DNA of 64,000 nucleotides, taken from contig JANRIN010000130.1 of the NCBI GenBank assembly GCA_033764965.1, positions 1 to 64,000 on the forward strand. The letters are read 5' to 3'. Shown one piece after another: positions 52,619 through 61,291 of this stretch. The stretch comes from JSC-12 sp033764965. GTDB lineage: Bacteria > Cyanobacteriota > Cyanobacteriia > Leptolyngbyales > Leptolyngbyaceae. The position numbers and the translations under genes were made by a program. The notes beneath the pieces were generated by a model. It saw only the letters and a program-made list of their open reading frames with translations, was not told the origin of the DNA and made no database searches. Each line of letters opens with the position of its first letter. Position 1 is the first letter of the stretch.

Positions 52619-53695
52619 TTAACTCAATCGGCTAAGTGCTGGAGTGGGGTTGAGTGCTAGGGTAGGGGGTTGATTTAACTGATCCTTAAAGGGACGCAAG
52701 TTGGCTGAGCGGTAATCTTTACGACGGTTCCAGCGTTCTTTGACGCTTGCGTGTAGTGCTGGGTAGCCCTCTTCAATGGTGCGATCGTGCAATCCCGCCA
52801 AACCAAACCAGCCAGTCGATGCTTTGAAATCGATCGTTGGGTCGGTGCATAAACACTCCGAAAGCCGATCGAGGTCAAATTCCAGCCCCAGTCGCAAGTC
52901 TTTGACGTTATCAAGCATCCACAAAAGAGCAATGTCAGACAGTTTGCATTGTTCTGGAGTGCCGCCACCGACGCAGCCATGCCCACCTGGAAACCAGATC
53001 TGATAGACCGCTTGATCAGGGTTTTTAGGGCTTTTTTGCATGGGAGTGACATCAAAGACCTTGCGCCGCTCGTCGATCGCAACGGCATGAAGCGCAGTCT
53101 GAATTTTGGGGTTTAGCTCCATATTATGGAACCGATACTTGCGATTAATGAGACGGTTGACGGGAAGGAACGGCAACAGATCGGGAATTCCCAGGGAGCC
53201 TACCGTATCCCAGCATCCCAGCAGGGTAATGGGAACTTGATTCTCACCTTTGTAAGAAACACCGTACTGACCTCGAAATTCTGCGGCTTCCACCTTCCTG
53301 CGGTCTTTGTCTTGCATACGGTAGATCTCGTATGCCCTCTCTACTTGCCCAACGGATTGCCGCTTCAATAAGCCAGAGCAGTAGATCATTCCAGCTAGAC
53401 TACGAGCCGTGTAAGCACCTCGGCTAAACCCAAACAGATAAATTTCATCGCCAGGTTCGTAGTTGAAACAGAGAAACTGATAAGCATTTTTGATGTTGTA
53501 ATCAATTCCCCAACCGAAGGCACCACCGGGAATGCGATCGTACCATTGAGTTCCGAGTCCGGCTTGATAGTAGACAACTTGAGCCGTGCCATCATGGGCA
53601 AAGGGTTTTACGGCTTGGGCAACTTTGACGACATTGGTGGGATAGCGGCTGAGTTGGTTCCAGGTGCCATCACAGCAAACAACTAATCGTTTCAT
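52619..53695 (-). CDS. DUF2235 (Tle1-like) hydrolase
   Basis: 358 residues from ATG 53695 (MKRLVVCCDGTWNQ). DUF2235 is the alpha/beta-hydrolase-like domain of type VI phospholipase effectors such as Tle1, but many bacteria have lone copies. Nucleophile motif GFSRGAYTARSLAG; also VVYYQAGLGTQWYDRI, PITLLGCWDTVGSLG and WFPGGHGCVGGG with likely acid/His. There is no secretion gene or VgrG nearby, so a housekeeping role is more likely. The end has repetitive Pro/Leu codons. The open frame starts at 53746, but the conserved part begins at 53695. Confidence 0.88.
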   Translation of the reverse strand: MKRLVVCCDGTWNQLSRYPTNVVKVAQAVKPFAHDGTAQVVYYQAGLGTQWYDRIPGGAFGWGIDYNIKNAYQFLCFNYEPGDEIYLFGFSRGAYTARSLAGMIYCSGLLKRQSVGQVERAYEIYRMQDKDRRKVEAAEFRGQYGVSYKGENQVPITLLGCWDTVGSLGIPDLLPFLPVNRLINRKYRFHNMELNPKIQTALHAVAIDERRKVFDVTPMQKSPKNPDQAVYQIWFPGGHGCVGGGTPEQCKLSDIALLWMLDNVKDLRLGLEFDLDRLSECLCTDPTIDFKASTGWFGLAGLHDRTIEEGYPALHASVKERWNRRKDYRSANLRPFKDQLNQPPTLALNPTPALSRLS

Positions 53696-53831
53696 AGATG
53701 CATAATTCCTTAAGGGGGCTGTTAGATGCTTCAAGCCCAAACTCATTCATTCCTGGAAGACAAAAAATTTTCTCAACCGATTTCTTACCTTTCATACAAC
53801 CGCCGTCCAAGCGATGGATTTCCTGGTCGGG

Positions 53832-55610
53832 TTAATTTCTGGCGTGGCTAAATTTATTGCGTCCTGTCCCCGCGCTAGTCAGTTGATTGGCAGTCAAGCT
53901 GCGAACTAAGGAAAGCCGCAAGATTGGGTCAGAAATGGATTGGGCATAGGCTGCACTCAGATAAGGACGAAAGGTTGTGGCTTGATTCGCAATGTAGGTT
54001 TGGAAAAATGCCAGCGCCAGCGCATTGAGATAGCGTTGGGCGATCGCGGGGTTGGGTCCAATCACTTCCGGTGGAATTGGCAAGGCACCACCGCCACCGG
54101 GAACTTCGCCACCTCCAATGACTGAAAAGTGAGTTCCGGGTTCCATTTGCACCAGGTAGCGATCGCTCGTGGTGAGCCAGGTGAAAGGTTGAACTTGTTC
54201 AAATAAGCTCGGAGCAACCGTATCTGCACTGCCTGCGATGACCATCGTGGGAATATTAATCACGCCCAGGCTTGCCTGCCCCAGCACCGCACTGTCAATG
54301 GGGTTAATGGCAAGAATAGCTTGCACCCGTGGATCTCGGAAATCGGTACGAGGTTCCGCCAGTTGCCTCAGTTCCTGAGCGCGGCATTGCAGCAACAGCG
54401 AAAGATTAAAGGTGCTGTCTAGATTCTGGCAACCTTGCTGGAGTTGTTGAAAATTGATAGGTGCGCCTGCCAATGCCAGAGCAGTGTAGCCTCCAAACGA
54501 TTGCCCAATAACCCCTACCTGCTTCAGATTCAGGGCTTGGTACTCTGGGTTATTGCTTGCTTGCTGCTGCACATAGTTCAGTAGGAAGGTGATGTCTAAC
54601 GGACGATTAGCAAATTCTGTGGGTTCAGCCACTTCGCTCGCAATCCCTGCCAGCAACGCCTCCATTTGTTTGCGATCGCTCCCCGGATGTTCTGGCACCA
54701 GGACCGCAAAGCCATAGGAAGCCAGGTGCTCTGCCAGGTAAGCGAAGGAGGTGCGGTCTGATCCCAATCCGTGCGAGATTATAACAACCGGGATTGGATT
54801 AGGCAAACGAACTCGTCCCGCTTGCGGCAAGTAAATATCCAGAGAATAGGTTCGTCCCAGGGCAGGCAGCGTAGAAGCGGCTGGGGTTGTGGGAATGAGC
54901 GGAATGGTGCGGCGATCGGGATCGGTGAGGGTAACGGAGCGCTTTTGAAATTGAAACGGTCCCCGTTGCCGAATGTCTGTCAGGTTGGTAACTGGAGGAT
55001 CGGAGAGAGCTTCTGCTTGCGCCAACTGCGTGATGATTTGGGTGACTTTCTGAGTTTGGTTGATCAAGCGATCGGCATCGGCAATCACTCGCAAACTGCG
55101 ATCGACATCCACCCGAATACCAACCGCTGGATAGTGTTTCAAAAAAGTCAAGAGGGAAAGACCCTGAGGATCTCCCGCAGCCAAAATTAGGGCGGCTCGA
55201 ATGGCTTTGTAGCCATCGGGAATCCGCGATGCTGGCTGAATTACCTGTCCCAACCGCTTTAGGGCAGCATCTCCTTGCGGCGAGTGCAAAAATTGAGCAA
55301 TGGTGACAGGGCTTAAGTCTGCCTTCGTCGTCAAAGCTTCTCGCAGTTGCTTCAAAATTCCTGGGTTGGCGTAGCGGGCATAAGCCGCAAGATCGTCGTT
55401 AATGGTGCCATCTTTGGCATAAGCCTCCAGTGCCGCAACGGAGATCGATCGTTCCAGAATGTTGTAGGTGACATAAATTCGCTCTGCACTGTAAGCCGGA
55501 TGCACGATCGCAAACGGCAGCGCCCAACCCAGAACTTTCAGCAAGACCTTGTTCCAGGTTGAGCAATTTTTTGGTGCAGCCACGGGTAGAGCTAAAGCGC
55601 GATTCATCAC
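53832..55610 (-). CDS. DUF1400 alpha/beta hydrolase, exported
   Basis: 592 residues. A possible signal peptide (LKVLGWALPFAIVHPAYSAE) is followed by a DUF1400 domain (about 40-180; ERIYVTYNILERSISVAALE), then an alpha/beta-hydrolase domain: IPVVIISHGLGSDRTSFAYL, VPEHPGSDRKQ, nucleophile in VGVIGQSFGGYTALAL, VIAGSADTVAPS (acid) and EPGTHFSVIG (His). This layout is typical of cyanobacterial dienelactone-hydrolase-like lipases. Substrate unknown. The DUF4168 gene, transcribed first, ends 25 bases past this start but on the same strand, so they may be cotranscribed. Confidence 0.9.
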   Translation of the reverse strand: MMNRALALPVAAPKNCSTWNKVLLKVLGWALPFAIVHPAYSAERIYVTYNILERSISVAALEAYAKDGTINDDLAAYARYANPGILKQLREALTTKADLSPVTIAQFLHSPQGDAALKRLGQVIQPASRIPDGYKAIRAALILAAGDPQGLSLLTFLKHYPAVGIRVDVDRSLRVIADADRLINQTQKVTQIITQLAQAEALSDPPVTNLTDIRQRGPFQFQKRSVTLTDPDRRTIPLIPTTPAASTLPALGRTYSLDIYLPQAGRVRLPNPIPVVIISHGLGSDRTSFAYLAEHLASYGFAVLVPEHPGSDRKQMEALLAGIASEVAEPTEFANRPLDITFLLNYVQQQASNNPEYQALNLKQVGVIGQSFGGYTALALAGAPINFQQLQQGCQNLDSTFNLSLLLQCRAQELRQLAEPRTDFRDPRVQAILAINPIDSAVLGQASLGVINIPTMVIAGSADTVAPSLFEQVQPFTWLTTSDRYLVQMEPGTHFSVIGGGEVPGGGGALPIPPEVIGPNPAIAQRYLNALALAFFQTYIANQATTFRPYLSAAYAQSISDPILRLSLVRSLTANQLTSAGTGRNKFSHARN

Positions 55611-55634
55611 GGGTAAACCCTGTCTACCTGGTTA

Positions 55635-56123
55635 TTATTTGCTCGATTTCAACATTTGCTCGACTTTTTTTTGCAAATCGGGCGTTTTTTGAACCGTTTC
55701 TAAAATCTGCAAGAATCGGGGCACTTCCAACCCTTCAGATTGCACGGCTGTCCCCATTTTGCTTTGAGTTTCCTTTTGTAGTTGCACCAGTTGTTCTACG
55801 GTGCGATCGTACTTTTGCTGCTCGTCCTGGCTGACTTCAGTCTTCGGCTTAACTTTTGAGTTTTGCTTAGAAAGATAAATTTCCCGGAACCGATCCAGGC
55901 TCAAGCCACCATCTTTGACCAGCTTCGCGATTTGGGTATTGCGCTCTTGGGAAATCACTTCCAGCTTTTTCGCGGCTCCCACAAATTTTTTCAAATCGTC
56001 CTCGCTCACCGATTGCTGCGTTGCCGATGCGGGAGGATTCGGCTTCTGTTGAGCCAGGGCTGGCAAGCTGCCCATGCCCAATAAAACAGCGAGCGAGCAA
56101 GTTGCCAGAATGTGTCTTACCAT
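55635..56123 (-). CDS. DUF4168 protein, exported
   Basis: 162 residues from ATG 56123, which has AAGGAAC upstream. Signal peptide HILATCSLAVLLGMGSLPALAQ ends near LAQQ. The DUF4168 domain is helical: VSEDDLKKFVGAAKKLEVIS, DGGLSLDRFREIYLS, EVPRFLQILETVQKTPDLQK. Known mainly in cyanobacteria and proteobacteria, function unknown. Precedes the DUF1400 hydrolase gene on the same strand. Confidence 0.85.
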   Translation of the reverse strand: MVRHILATCSLAVLLGMGSLPALAQQKPNPPASATQQSVSEDDLKKFVGAAKKLEVISQERNTQIAKLVKDGGLSLDRFREIYLSKQNSKVKPKTEVSQDEQQKYDRTVEQLVQLQKETQSKMGTAVQSEGLEVPRFLQILETVQKTPDLQKKVEQMLKSSK

Positions 56124-56299
56124 GTGAAGTTCCTTTGATGTCAGAATCATGTCGGCACAGTCAAATGTTTTCCCAGTGTATCCGAACTGGCTTTCATTGT
56201 GTTTGATAGAAGAGTGACAATCTAGAGAGGATTCAGCAGTTTGACCTTCGGTTTCAACCTCCTGGTATTTTAAGAAATATTTAAGTAACCGCTTGATTC

Positions 56300-56956
56300 A
56301 TGTATCGCATATCGATTTTAGGAAAACACCTAAATTTACTCCCTGAAAAGGCGATTTATATCGAAGAGTTGAAGGTTTTGTTGGTATCAGATGTACATTT
56401 GGGAAAATCAGAAACATTCCAATCACTAGGAATACCAATCCCTAACACGGTGAATCAAACCACCCTCGATCGCTTACAAAAAATTTGCTCTCAGTATGAT
56501 TTAGAGTATGTATTCATTCTGGGTGATTTATTTCATTCCAAATATGCCTTAGTCGATGAAGTCTTAAAGCCCTGGCTAGAATTTACCCAATCTCTGAAAG
56601 CCAGTGTTCAATTAATCGTTGGGAATCACGATCGTCGTCTGGTTCCACAGCTTGAACTATTCTCCATCAGTTGTATTTTAGATTCAATTCAAATTGACAA
56701 TTTAGTGTTAAGTCATGAGCCTGAAGCCAAAGCCAATTGTTTAAATATTTGTGGGCATATTCATCCCTGCATCCGAATTAAAACAAAGTTAGATAATTTA
56801 CGATTGCCCTGCTTTTATCTAGAACAACAACAAAACCAATTGATTCTTCCCTCCTTTGGTGAGTTCACTGGTGGTTATGAAGTGGCTCTCACATCTGGTA
56901 CAACCGCCTTTGCCATCGCTGAGAATTCAGTAATCCCATTTGTGGTCAAGGAATAA
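56300..56956 (+). CDS. pdeM: Ligase-associated DNA damage response endonuclease PdeM
   Basis: 218 residues. A metallophosphoesterase with the expected metal-binding blocks: VLLVSDVHLGKSETFQSLG, VFILGDLFHSKY, VQLIVGNHDRRL, LVLSHEP and ICGHIHPCIRI. PdeM belongs to a DNA damage response set with a LigB-like ATP-dependent ligase and an Lhr helicase. The ligase is at 50775-52379, 4 kb away, so the set is split. The gene is AT-rich beside its neighbours. The strand is opposite to the XPB-like gene with which it converges (22 bases apart). Confidence 0.9.
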   Translation: MYRISILGKHLNLLPEKAIYIEELKVLLVSDVHLGKSETFQSLGIPIPNTVNQTTLDRLQKICSQYDLEYVFILGDLFHSKYALVDEVLKPWLEFTQSLKASVQLIVGNHDRRLVPQLELFSISCILDSIQIDNLVLSHEPEAKANCLNICGHIHPCIRIKTKLDNLRLPCFYLEQQQNQLILPSFGEFTGGYEVALTSGTTAFAIAENSVIPFVVKE

Positions 56957-56978
56957 GGTAGAAGGTAGAAAAACCTAT

Positions 56979-58502
56979 TTACTCATCTACTCCCCACTCA
57001 TCTACTCGCCCACTCGCCCACTCTCTCGCCTCCCCAACATCCCACTCTCCTGGCTCCTCAGCTGCTTTTGGCAAAGGATTTGCAGCGGTCGGATAAGGCA
57101 CCAGTTCCAGTTGGCGCTGTGGTTTAGGTGTTGAGGGTTTCCCGCGCCGTCGGCGAGAGACGTTCTCTTCGCTGGTGTCCTCCGCCACGACTTCGTAAAG
57201 TTGGGCATATTTGTCAGGATCTTTGCCTTTGCGGAGAATGCGTCCCAGGCGTTGAATGTATTCGCGGGTAGAGCCAGTGCCGGAGAGGACGATCGCTACG
57301 CTGGCATCGGGCACATCTACACCTTCGTTCAGCACACGGGATGCAACCAAAGTCCGATATTCCCCTTGCTTAAAGCGGGTCAAAATTTCGTGCCGCTCTT
57401 TAATCCCGGTTTGGTGAGTAATCGCGGGAATCAGAAATGCCTGGGAAATTTGATACACCGTGGCGTTGTCGTCGGTAAAAATCAGGGTGCGCTCTGGATA
57501 ATGATTCGCTAACAAATCCGCCAGGACGCGCAATTTCCCCTCTGTGCCAAAGGCGATCGCTTTGGCTTCTCGATGTGCCAACATTGCCTTGCGTCCAGCT
57601 TTGGAGCGGGCACTGGCTTGCACAAATCGTTGCCAGCCTTGCGTGCTACTCAAATAAATGTTGGCTTCTTTCAAAAACGCATTGCGAACTTGCATCAGGC
57701 GATCGTACCGTTCCCGCTCTTGTTGCGATAAATGCACTTTAATTTGCACCGCTTCGTGTCGTGCCAGAGCCGTTCCTGATAGCTCCTCTGCCGTGCGGCG
57801 ATACACTTCTGCTCCAATTAAGGTATTGAGATCCTCGTGTTTGCCATCGGTGCGTTCGGGGGTTGCCGTAAGTCCCAAACGATAAGGGGCGATCGCATAC
57901 TCAGCAATCACCCGATTGAAATCGCTGGGCAAATGGTGACATTCATCAAACACCAGCAACGCATACTGATTGCCCAGAGTTTCCGCATGAATGGCGGCAC
58001 TGTCGTAGGTGGCAACTAAAATCGGCGTTTTGTCTCGCGAACCACCACCCAACACACCAATTTCTACATCAGGAAAGGCGGCAACCAGGTGAGCGTACCA
58101 CTGGTGCATCAAGTCTAGAGTAGGCACCATGATTAAAGTGCTGCGCTGGGTGGCTTGCATTGCCAGTTGTGCCAGGTATGTTTTTCCAGCCGCTGTTGGC
58201 AAAACCACAACTCCCATACGTCCCGCCCGTTTCCAGGCATCCAGCGCTTCCTGCTGGTGTGGGTAGGGCTGCATCTCCAGACTGGGCACCAGTTCAATTT
58301 CTTGGAAGGTTCTGGCATTATCAATAATCTCGACCTCGCTGGCACGGAGAGATAGAACCACCTCCCGATAGTGCAGGGCAGGAATACGAAACCGCTCGAT
58401 GCGATCGTCCCAGGTGGCAAAATCCATCCAGTCCCTGCCCCGTGGGGGTGGATGCAGGATCAGGGTGCCGCGATCGTAGGTCAGAGTCGGAGTTCGCGCC
58501 AT
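56979..58502 (-). CDS. XPB-like DEAD/DEAH helicase
   Basis: 507 residues. SF2 helicase: PTAAGKTYLAQLA (Walker A), LLVFDECHHLPS (DECH), RLGLTATPERTDG, and domain 2 with RTLIFTDDNATVYQI, VLNEGVDVPDASVAI, STREYIQRLGRILRKG. N-terminal damage-recognition-like domain as in archaeal/bacterial XPB. The C-terminal 20 residues (EWDVGEAREWASGRVDE and on) are encoded by the GAGTGGG/CCCACTC-type repeat DNA at 56977-57040, so the tail is repeat-derived. Bacterial XPB usually pairs with a Bax1-like nuclease (DUF790); none is adjacent. Seven bases after Uma2 end upstream. Confidence 0.88.
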   Translation of the reverse strand: MARTPTLTYDRGTLILHPPPRGRDWMDFATWDDRIERFRIPALHYREVVLSLRASEVEIIDNARTFQEIELVPSLEMQPYPHQQEALDAWKRAGRMGVVVLPTAAGKTYLAQLAMQATQRSTLIMVPTLDLMHQWYAHLVAAFPDVEIGVLGGGSRDKTPILVATYDSAAIHAETLGNQYALLVFDECHHLPSDFNRVIAEYAIAPYRLGLTATPERTDGKHEDLNTLIGAEVYRRTAEELSGTALARHEAVQIKVHLSQQERERYDRLMQVRNAFLKEANIYLSSTQGWQRFVQASARSKAGRKAMLAHREAKAIAFGTEGKLRVLADLLANHYPERTLIFTDDNATVYQISQAFLIPAITHQTGIKERHEILTRFKQGEYRTLVASRVLNEGVDVPDASVAIVLSGTGSTREYIQRLGRILRKGKDPDKYAQLYEVVAEDTSEENVSRRRRGKPSTPKPQRQLELVPYPTAANPLPKAAEEPGEWDVGEAREWASGRVDEWGVDE

Positions 58503-58508
58503 AGTGGG

Positions 58509-59216
58509 TTATGCGTTTGGGTCAACGCCAAGCGATCGCAACTGTTCCGCCAACCGCGCCGCTTTTGCCTCAGCCTGTTCGGCTCGTTCCCGTTCTTGCT
58601 CTGCTCGTTCAAAACCAGTAGGAATTATCTGTCCAGCCTGAGTACACCAACGCAGCCACTGGTCTGATTTCCCTTCAAACTCGCCATCCCACAAGGTCAA
58701 GCCAATTCCGGCTGCCTCAAACCAAAAATCAGCCATTTCTTGGTAGTGGGTGCCGCGTCGCTCGAAAGCGCGAAGTGGAGTGGTGCCAAGTTGCTGGAAG
58801 GGATCGTACACGGCGTAGTACCCGACTCCCATTCTGGCGTAGTCGTTCAGTTTGCTGCCTAGTTCATTCCCTTCACGATTGGAGACAATTTCAATCACAA
58901 CATCAGGCGACTTGCCAAACTCCCACACTAAATAAGTGCGGTTTTTCTTCTCGCGCCAGTCTTGGGGAACTTCCACATCCAGGCTCAAAAATACATCAGG
59001 GACAAGGGGTGGTTGCTTCAGGGCATAAAACACGCCCACATTGGCGGACACTAAAAACTTGAGGGTGGGCAGTGCCGCTGGATTGCTGTAGAGCGGTTCG
59101 GTGAGGAGCCGCATTTGTTTCTCGGAAATGAGATTGTCCACGGGGCTATCATCCTCAATCACCAAGTGGCTGATGTCTGGGGACAAATCAACATCTGGGG
59201 TTAAGTCCTGCAACAT
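58509..59216 (-). CDS. Uma2 family endonuclease (intact)
   Basis: 235 residues. PD-(D/E)XK-like: LEVPQDWREKKNRTYLVWEF, PDVVIEIVSNREGNELGSKL, YARMGVGYYAVYDP, and the tail EQAEAKAARLAEQLRSLGVD as coiled coil. The family is greatly expanded in cyanobacteria; its role is not established. It lies upstream of the XPB-like gene with only seven bases between, so likely one operon. The three degenerate Uma2 traces in this window (129-569, 3640-3756, 24332-24409) should be compared with it. Confidence 0.9.
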   Translation of the reverse strand: MLQDLTPDVDLSPDISHLVIEDDSPVDNLISEKQMRLLTEPLYSNPAALPTLKFLVSANVGVFYALKQPPLVPDVFLSLDVEVPQDWREKKNRTYLVWEFGKSPDVVIEIVSNREGNELGSKLNDYARMGVGYYAVYDPFQQLGTTPLRAFERRGTHYQEMADFWFEAAGIGLTLWDGEFEGKSDQWLRWCTQAGQIIPTGFERAEQERERAEQAEAKAARLAEQLRSLGVDPNA

Positions 59217-59343
59217 GGTACGGATGTCTGCGTTTGCTTACCTGCCATACTACGCGAAAAATCAAATTCCCCTCAACCAAATCCTTGTGATATTGAGGGC
59301 AATCCAGTGGCAGAATTTGAGGAAATCCAAAAGTGACCCCCAC

Positions 59344-60060
59344 ATGGAAGTTGTTCCCTTACTTGAACTGTCTCAACTGAGCGTGAATTACGGTGCAATC
59401 CAGGCGTTGCAGGACATTAACTTGGTGGTTTATCCAGGGGAAGTTGTGACCTTGATTGGGGCAAATGGAGCCGGAAAAACCACGACATTGAGAGCAATTT
59501 CCCGCATTGTCAAAGTTCGTTCTGGGCAGATTTTGTACGATCGCCGAGACATTACCCGCAGACGTGCCCCTGAGATGGTGAAGTTGGGTATTGCTCACAG
59601 TCCCGAAGGGCGACGAATTTTAGCCCGCATGACGGTGCTGGACAACTTGGAATTGGGAGCTTACACCCGCTCCGATCGCCTGGGCATCAAAGCCGATATC
59701 GAGCAACAGTTTCTCACCTTTCCTCGGTTAGCGGAACGCCGTTACCAACAAGCGGGAACGTTGAGCGGTGGGGAGCAGCAGATGTTAGCGATCGCTCGTG
59801 CTTTGATGAGTCGTCCCAAATTACTGCTGCTGGATGAACCCAGTTTGGGGTTGGCTCCGGCGATCGTCCGTGAAATTTTCACCATCATTCGAGACTTACG
59901 CACCACGGGAGTCACGATTCTTTTAGTAGAACAGAATGCCAATATGGCGCTGCAAACTGCCGATCGCGGTTACGTTCTTGATGCTGGACAAATTAAGCTG
60001 GCTGGCAATGCCGCTGAGTTGCTGGAGGACGATCGCATCAAACAAGCCTATTTGGGTTAG
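59344..60060 (+). CDS. livF: LivF-type branched-chain amino acid ABC ATPase
   Basis: 238 residues from ATG 59344; the frame is open upstream to 59101 across the Uma2 start. Walker A GANGAGKTTTLRAIS, RAPEMVKLGIAHSPEGRRI (LivF block), LSGGEQQMLAIARALMSRPK, Walker B LLLDEPSLGLAP, and VEQNANMAL. LivF works with LivG, H, M and a binding protein, none of which is adjacent; cyanobacteria often scatter these genes. Urea transporter UrtE is a close alternative, but the usual urt cluster is absent here. Confidence 0.88.
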   Translation: MEVVPLLELSQLSVNYGAIQALQDINLVVYPGEVVTLIGANGAGKTTTLRAISRIVKVRSGQILYDRRDITRRRAPEMVKLGIAHSPEGRRILARMTVLDNLELGAYTRSDRLGIKADIEQQFLTFPRLAERRYQQAGTLSGGEQQMLAIARALMSRPKLLLLDEPSLGLAPAIVREIFTIIRDLRTTGVTILLVEQNANMALQTADRGYVLDAGQIKLAGNAAELLEDDRIKQAYLG

Positions 60061-60208
60061 GGCTGACGCAAACCTCCAAAGTTCAACTAGAAGCGAAACA
60101 ATTACTCGTATTGACGCTTCAACCTCCAGGTTTTAGTGAGACTGCATCGGTCCTGTTAGCTTGCGATGACATTAGAACACTCTGGCAGAAATACAAGAAA
60201 CCGTATCG

Positions 60209-60214
60209 TATAAT
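60209..60214 (+). promoter_or_regulatory. TATAAT -10 element
   Basis: A perfect TATAAT 36 bases before the ATG of a small ORF at 60250. No clear TTGACA lies 17 bases upstream. Weak on its own. Confidence 0.35.
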
Positions 60215-60249
60215 ACAGATAGAAAAGATCTCTTACCCATTACAGAATT

Positions 60250-60402
60250 ATGAAACGTTTTAACCGTCCAACTACAGCACAAATCCTGGGGCGCAATGCA
60301 CCTGAGAGCGCAGGGCATCCCGAACCCCAGGGACACGTTCACCCGAACTATCGTTATCTCACCTGGTTCCGTCCCCACGATTCCCAGGCAAACGGGCAAT
60401 AG
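60250..60402 (+). CDS. Possible small protein, 50 aa
   Basis: ATG 60250 to TAG 60402, encoding MKRFNRPTTAQILGRNAPES and ending HVHPNYRYLTWFRPHDSQAN then GQ. The composition (Arg, Pro, His, Tyr, Trp) looks protein-like and not repeat-derived, and a TATAAT lies upstream. It sits in the 426-base gap between livF and the importer permease. There is no strong ribosome-binding site. No function can be given. Confidence 0.4.
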   Translation: MKRFNRPTTAQILGRNAPESAGHPEPQGHVHPNYRYLTWFRPHDSQANGQ

Positions 60403-60404
60403 CG

Positions 60405-60468
60405 AAAAAGAGGCAGGTTCCAGCCAAATTGAGATTGCATCAAGCAAGCGATCGACAAAACCTGCCCT
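60405..60468 (-). terminator. Possible terminator of the importer operon
   Basis: On the minus strand, GGGCAGGTT (60467-60459) can pair with AACCTGCCT (60419-60411), followed by CTTTTT. The loop is about 39 bases, long for a simple terminator, but the T run lies in the right place 80 bases after the permease stop. Confidence 0.4.
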
Positions 60469-60486
60469 CATCATCCATCTACCCGA

Positions 60487-61263
60487 TTAGCGTGCCCAGT
60501 AAATCACTTTCTTCTCCAAGTAGACAAAGAAAGTGTAAAGAATCACACCCATCACCGCCAGTACCAGTAATGCGGCAAAGGCGAGGGGCACGTTAAAGTC
60601 TGCTGTAGCCTGCACAATCAGGTATCCTAAGCCAGCATTCGATGCGACGGATTCGGATATAACTGTTCCGATAAAGGCAAAAGATGCCGCAATTTTCAAG
60701 GAAGCAAAGATGTAGGGCAAGGTGTGGGGCCAGCCCACCTTCTGGAACGTTTCTACCTGATTTGCGCCCAAAGATTGCAAAACGTCTTTCATCTCTGGCT
60801 CAACAGTATCCAATCCCAAGGCAACGTTAACAGCGATCGGGAAAAATGCTAGAAGAAAAGCCGTGAGAGTTGCAGGAATGGCGTTAGCCCCAAACCAGAT
60901 GGCGAGTAGAGGAACGAGCGCGGCTTTAGGAATAGTATTAAACGCCACCAACAGGGGATACAACGTGAGGTAAGCCAACCTGGAGTAGCCAATCATAAAT
61001 CCTAAAATCACGCCTACACCCACCGCCAGCACAAACCCTAACATGGTTGTCCAGAGGGTGCGGAGGGAATTCGCGAAAAGCTGGGGAGCAAAGTTAACAG
61101 TCGCCTGAGCAATATTGGTTGGAGCAGGCAAATTAAAGGGTGGAATCTTGAGAATGATAACGGCAAGCTCCCAGACCACAAACAGCACGATTGTGGCGAT
61201 GAAGGGGAGCACAAATCCAGCCGATTTGGACTTAAGAAACTTATCGAGATTAAAAGAAGCCAT
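60487..61263 (-). CDS. ABC transporter permease (SsuC/TauC/ThiX type)
   Basis: 258 residues with six helices. The EAA loop is LGANQVETFQKVGWPHTLPY with IFASLKIAASFAFIGTVISE, as in permeases for sulfonates, nitrate, taurine and thiamine precursors. Third gene of an operon with an ATPase (61292-62122) and a lipoprotein SBP (62230-63363). Forms the membrane channel of that importer. Confidence 0.9.
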   Translation of the reverse strand: MASFNLDKFLKSKSAGFVLPFIATIVLFVVWELAVIILKIPPFNLPAPTNIAQATVNFAPQLFANSLRTLWTTMLGFVLAVGVGVILGFMIGYSRLAYLTLYPLLVAFNTIPKAALVPLLAIWFGANAIPATLTAFLLAFFPIAVNVALGLDTVEPEMKDVLQSLGANQVETFQKVGWPHTLPYIFASLKIAASFAFIGTVISESVASNAGLGYLIVQATADFNVPLAFAALLVLAVMGVILYTFFVYLEKKVIYWAR

Positions 61264-61291
61264 TGCACGATCGCTCTAGGGGACTCAGAAA

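Noticed and set aside
52619..53695. DUF2235 protein as a type VI effector
   Set aside because: No vgrG, hcp, PAAR or immunity gene in the window; lone DUF2235 hydrolases are widespread.
59101..59343. N-terminal extension of LivF
   Set aside because: It is antisense to the start of the Uma2 gene; LivF homology begins at 59344.
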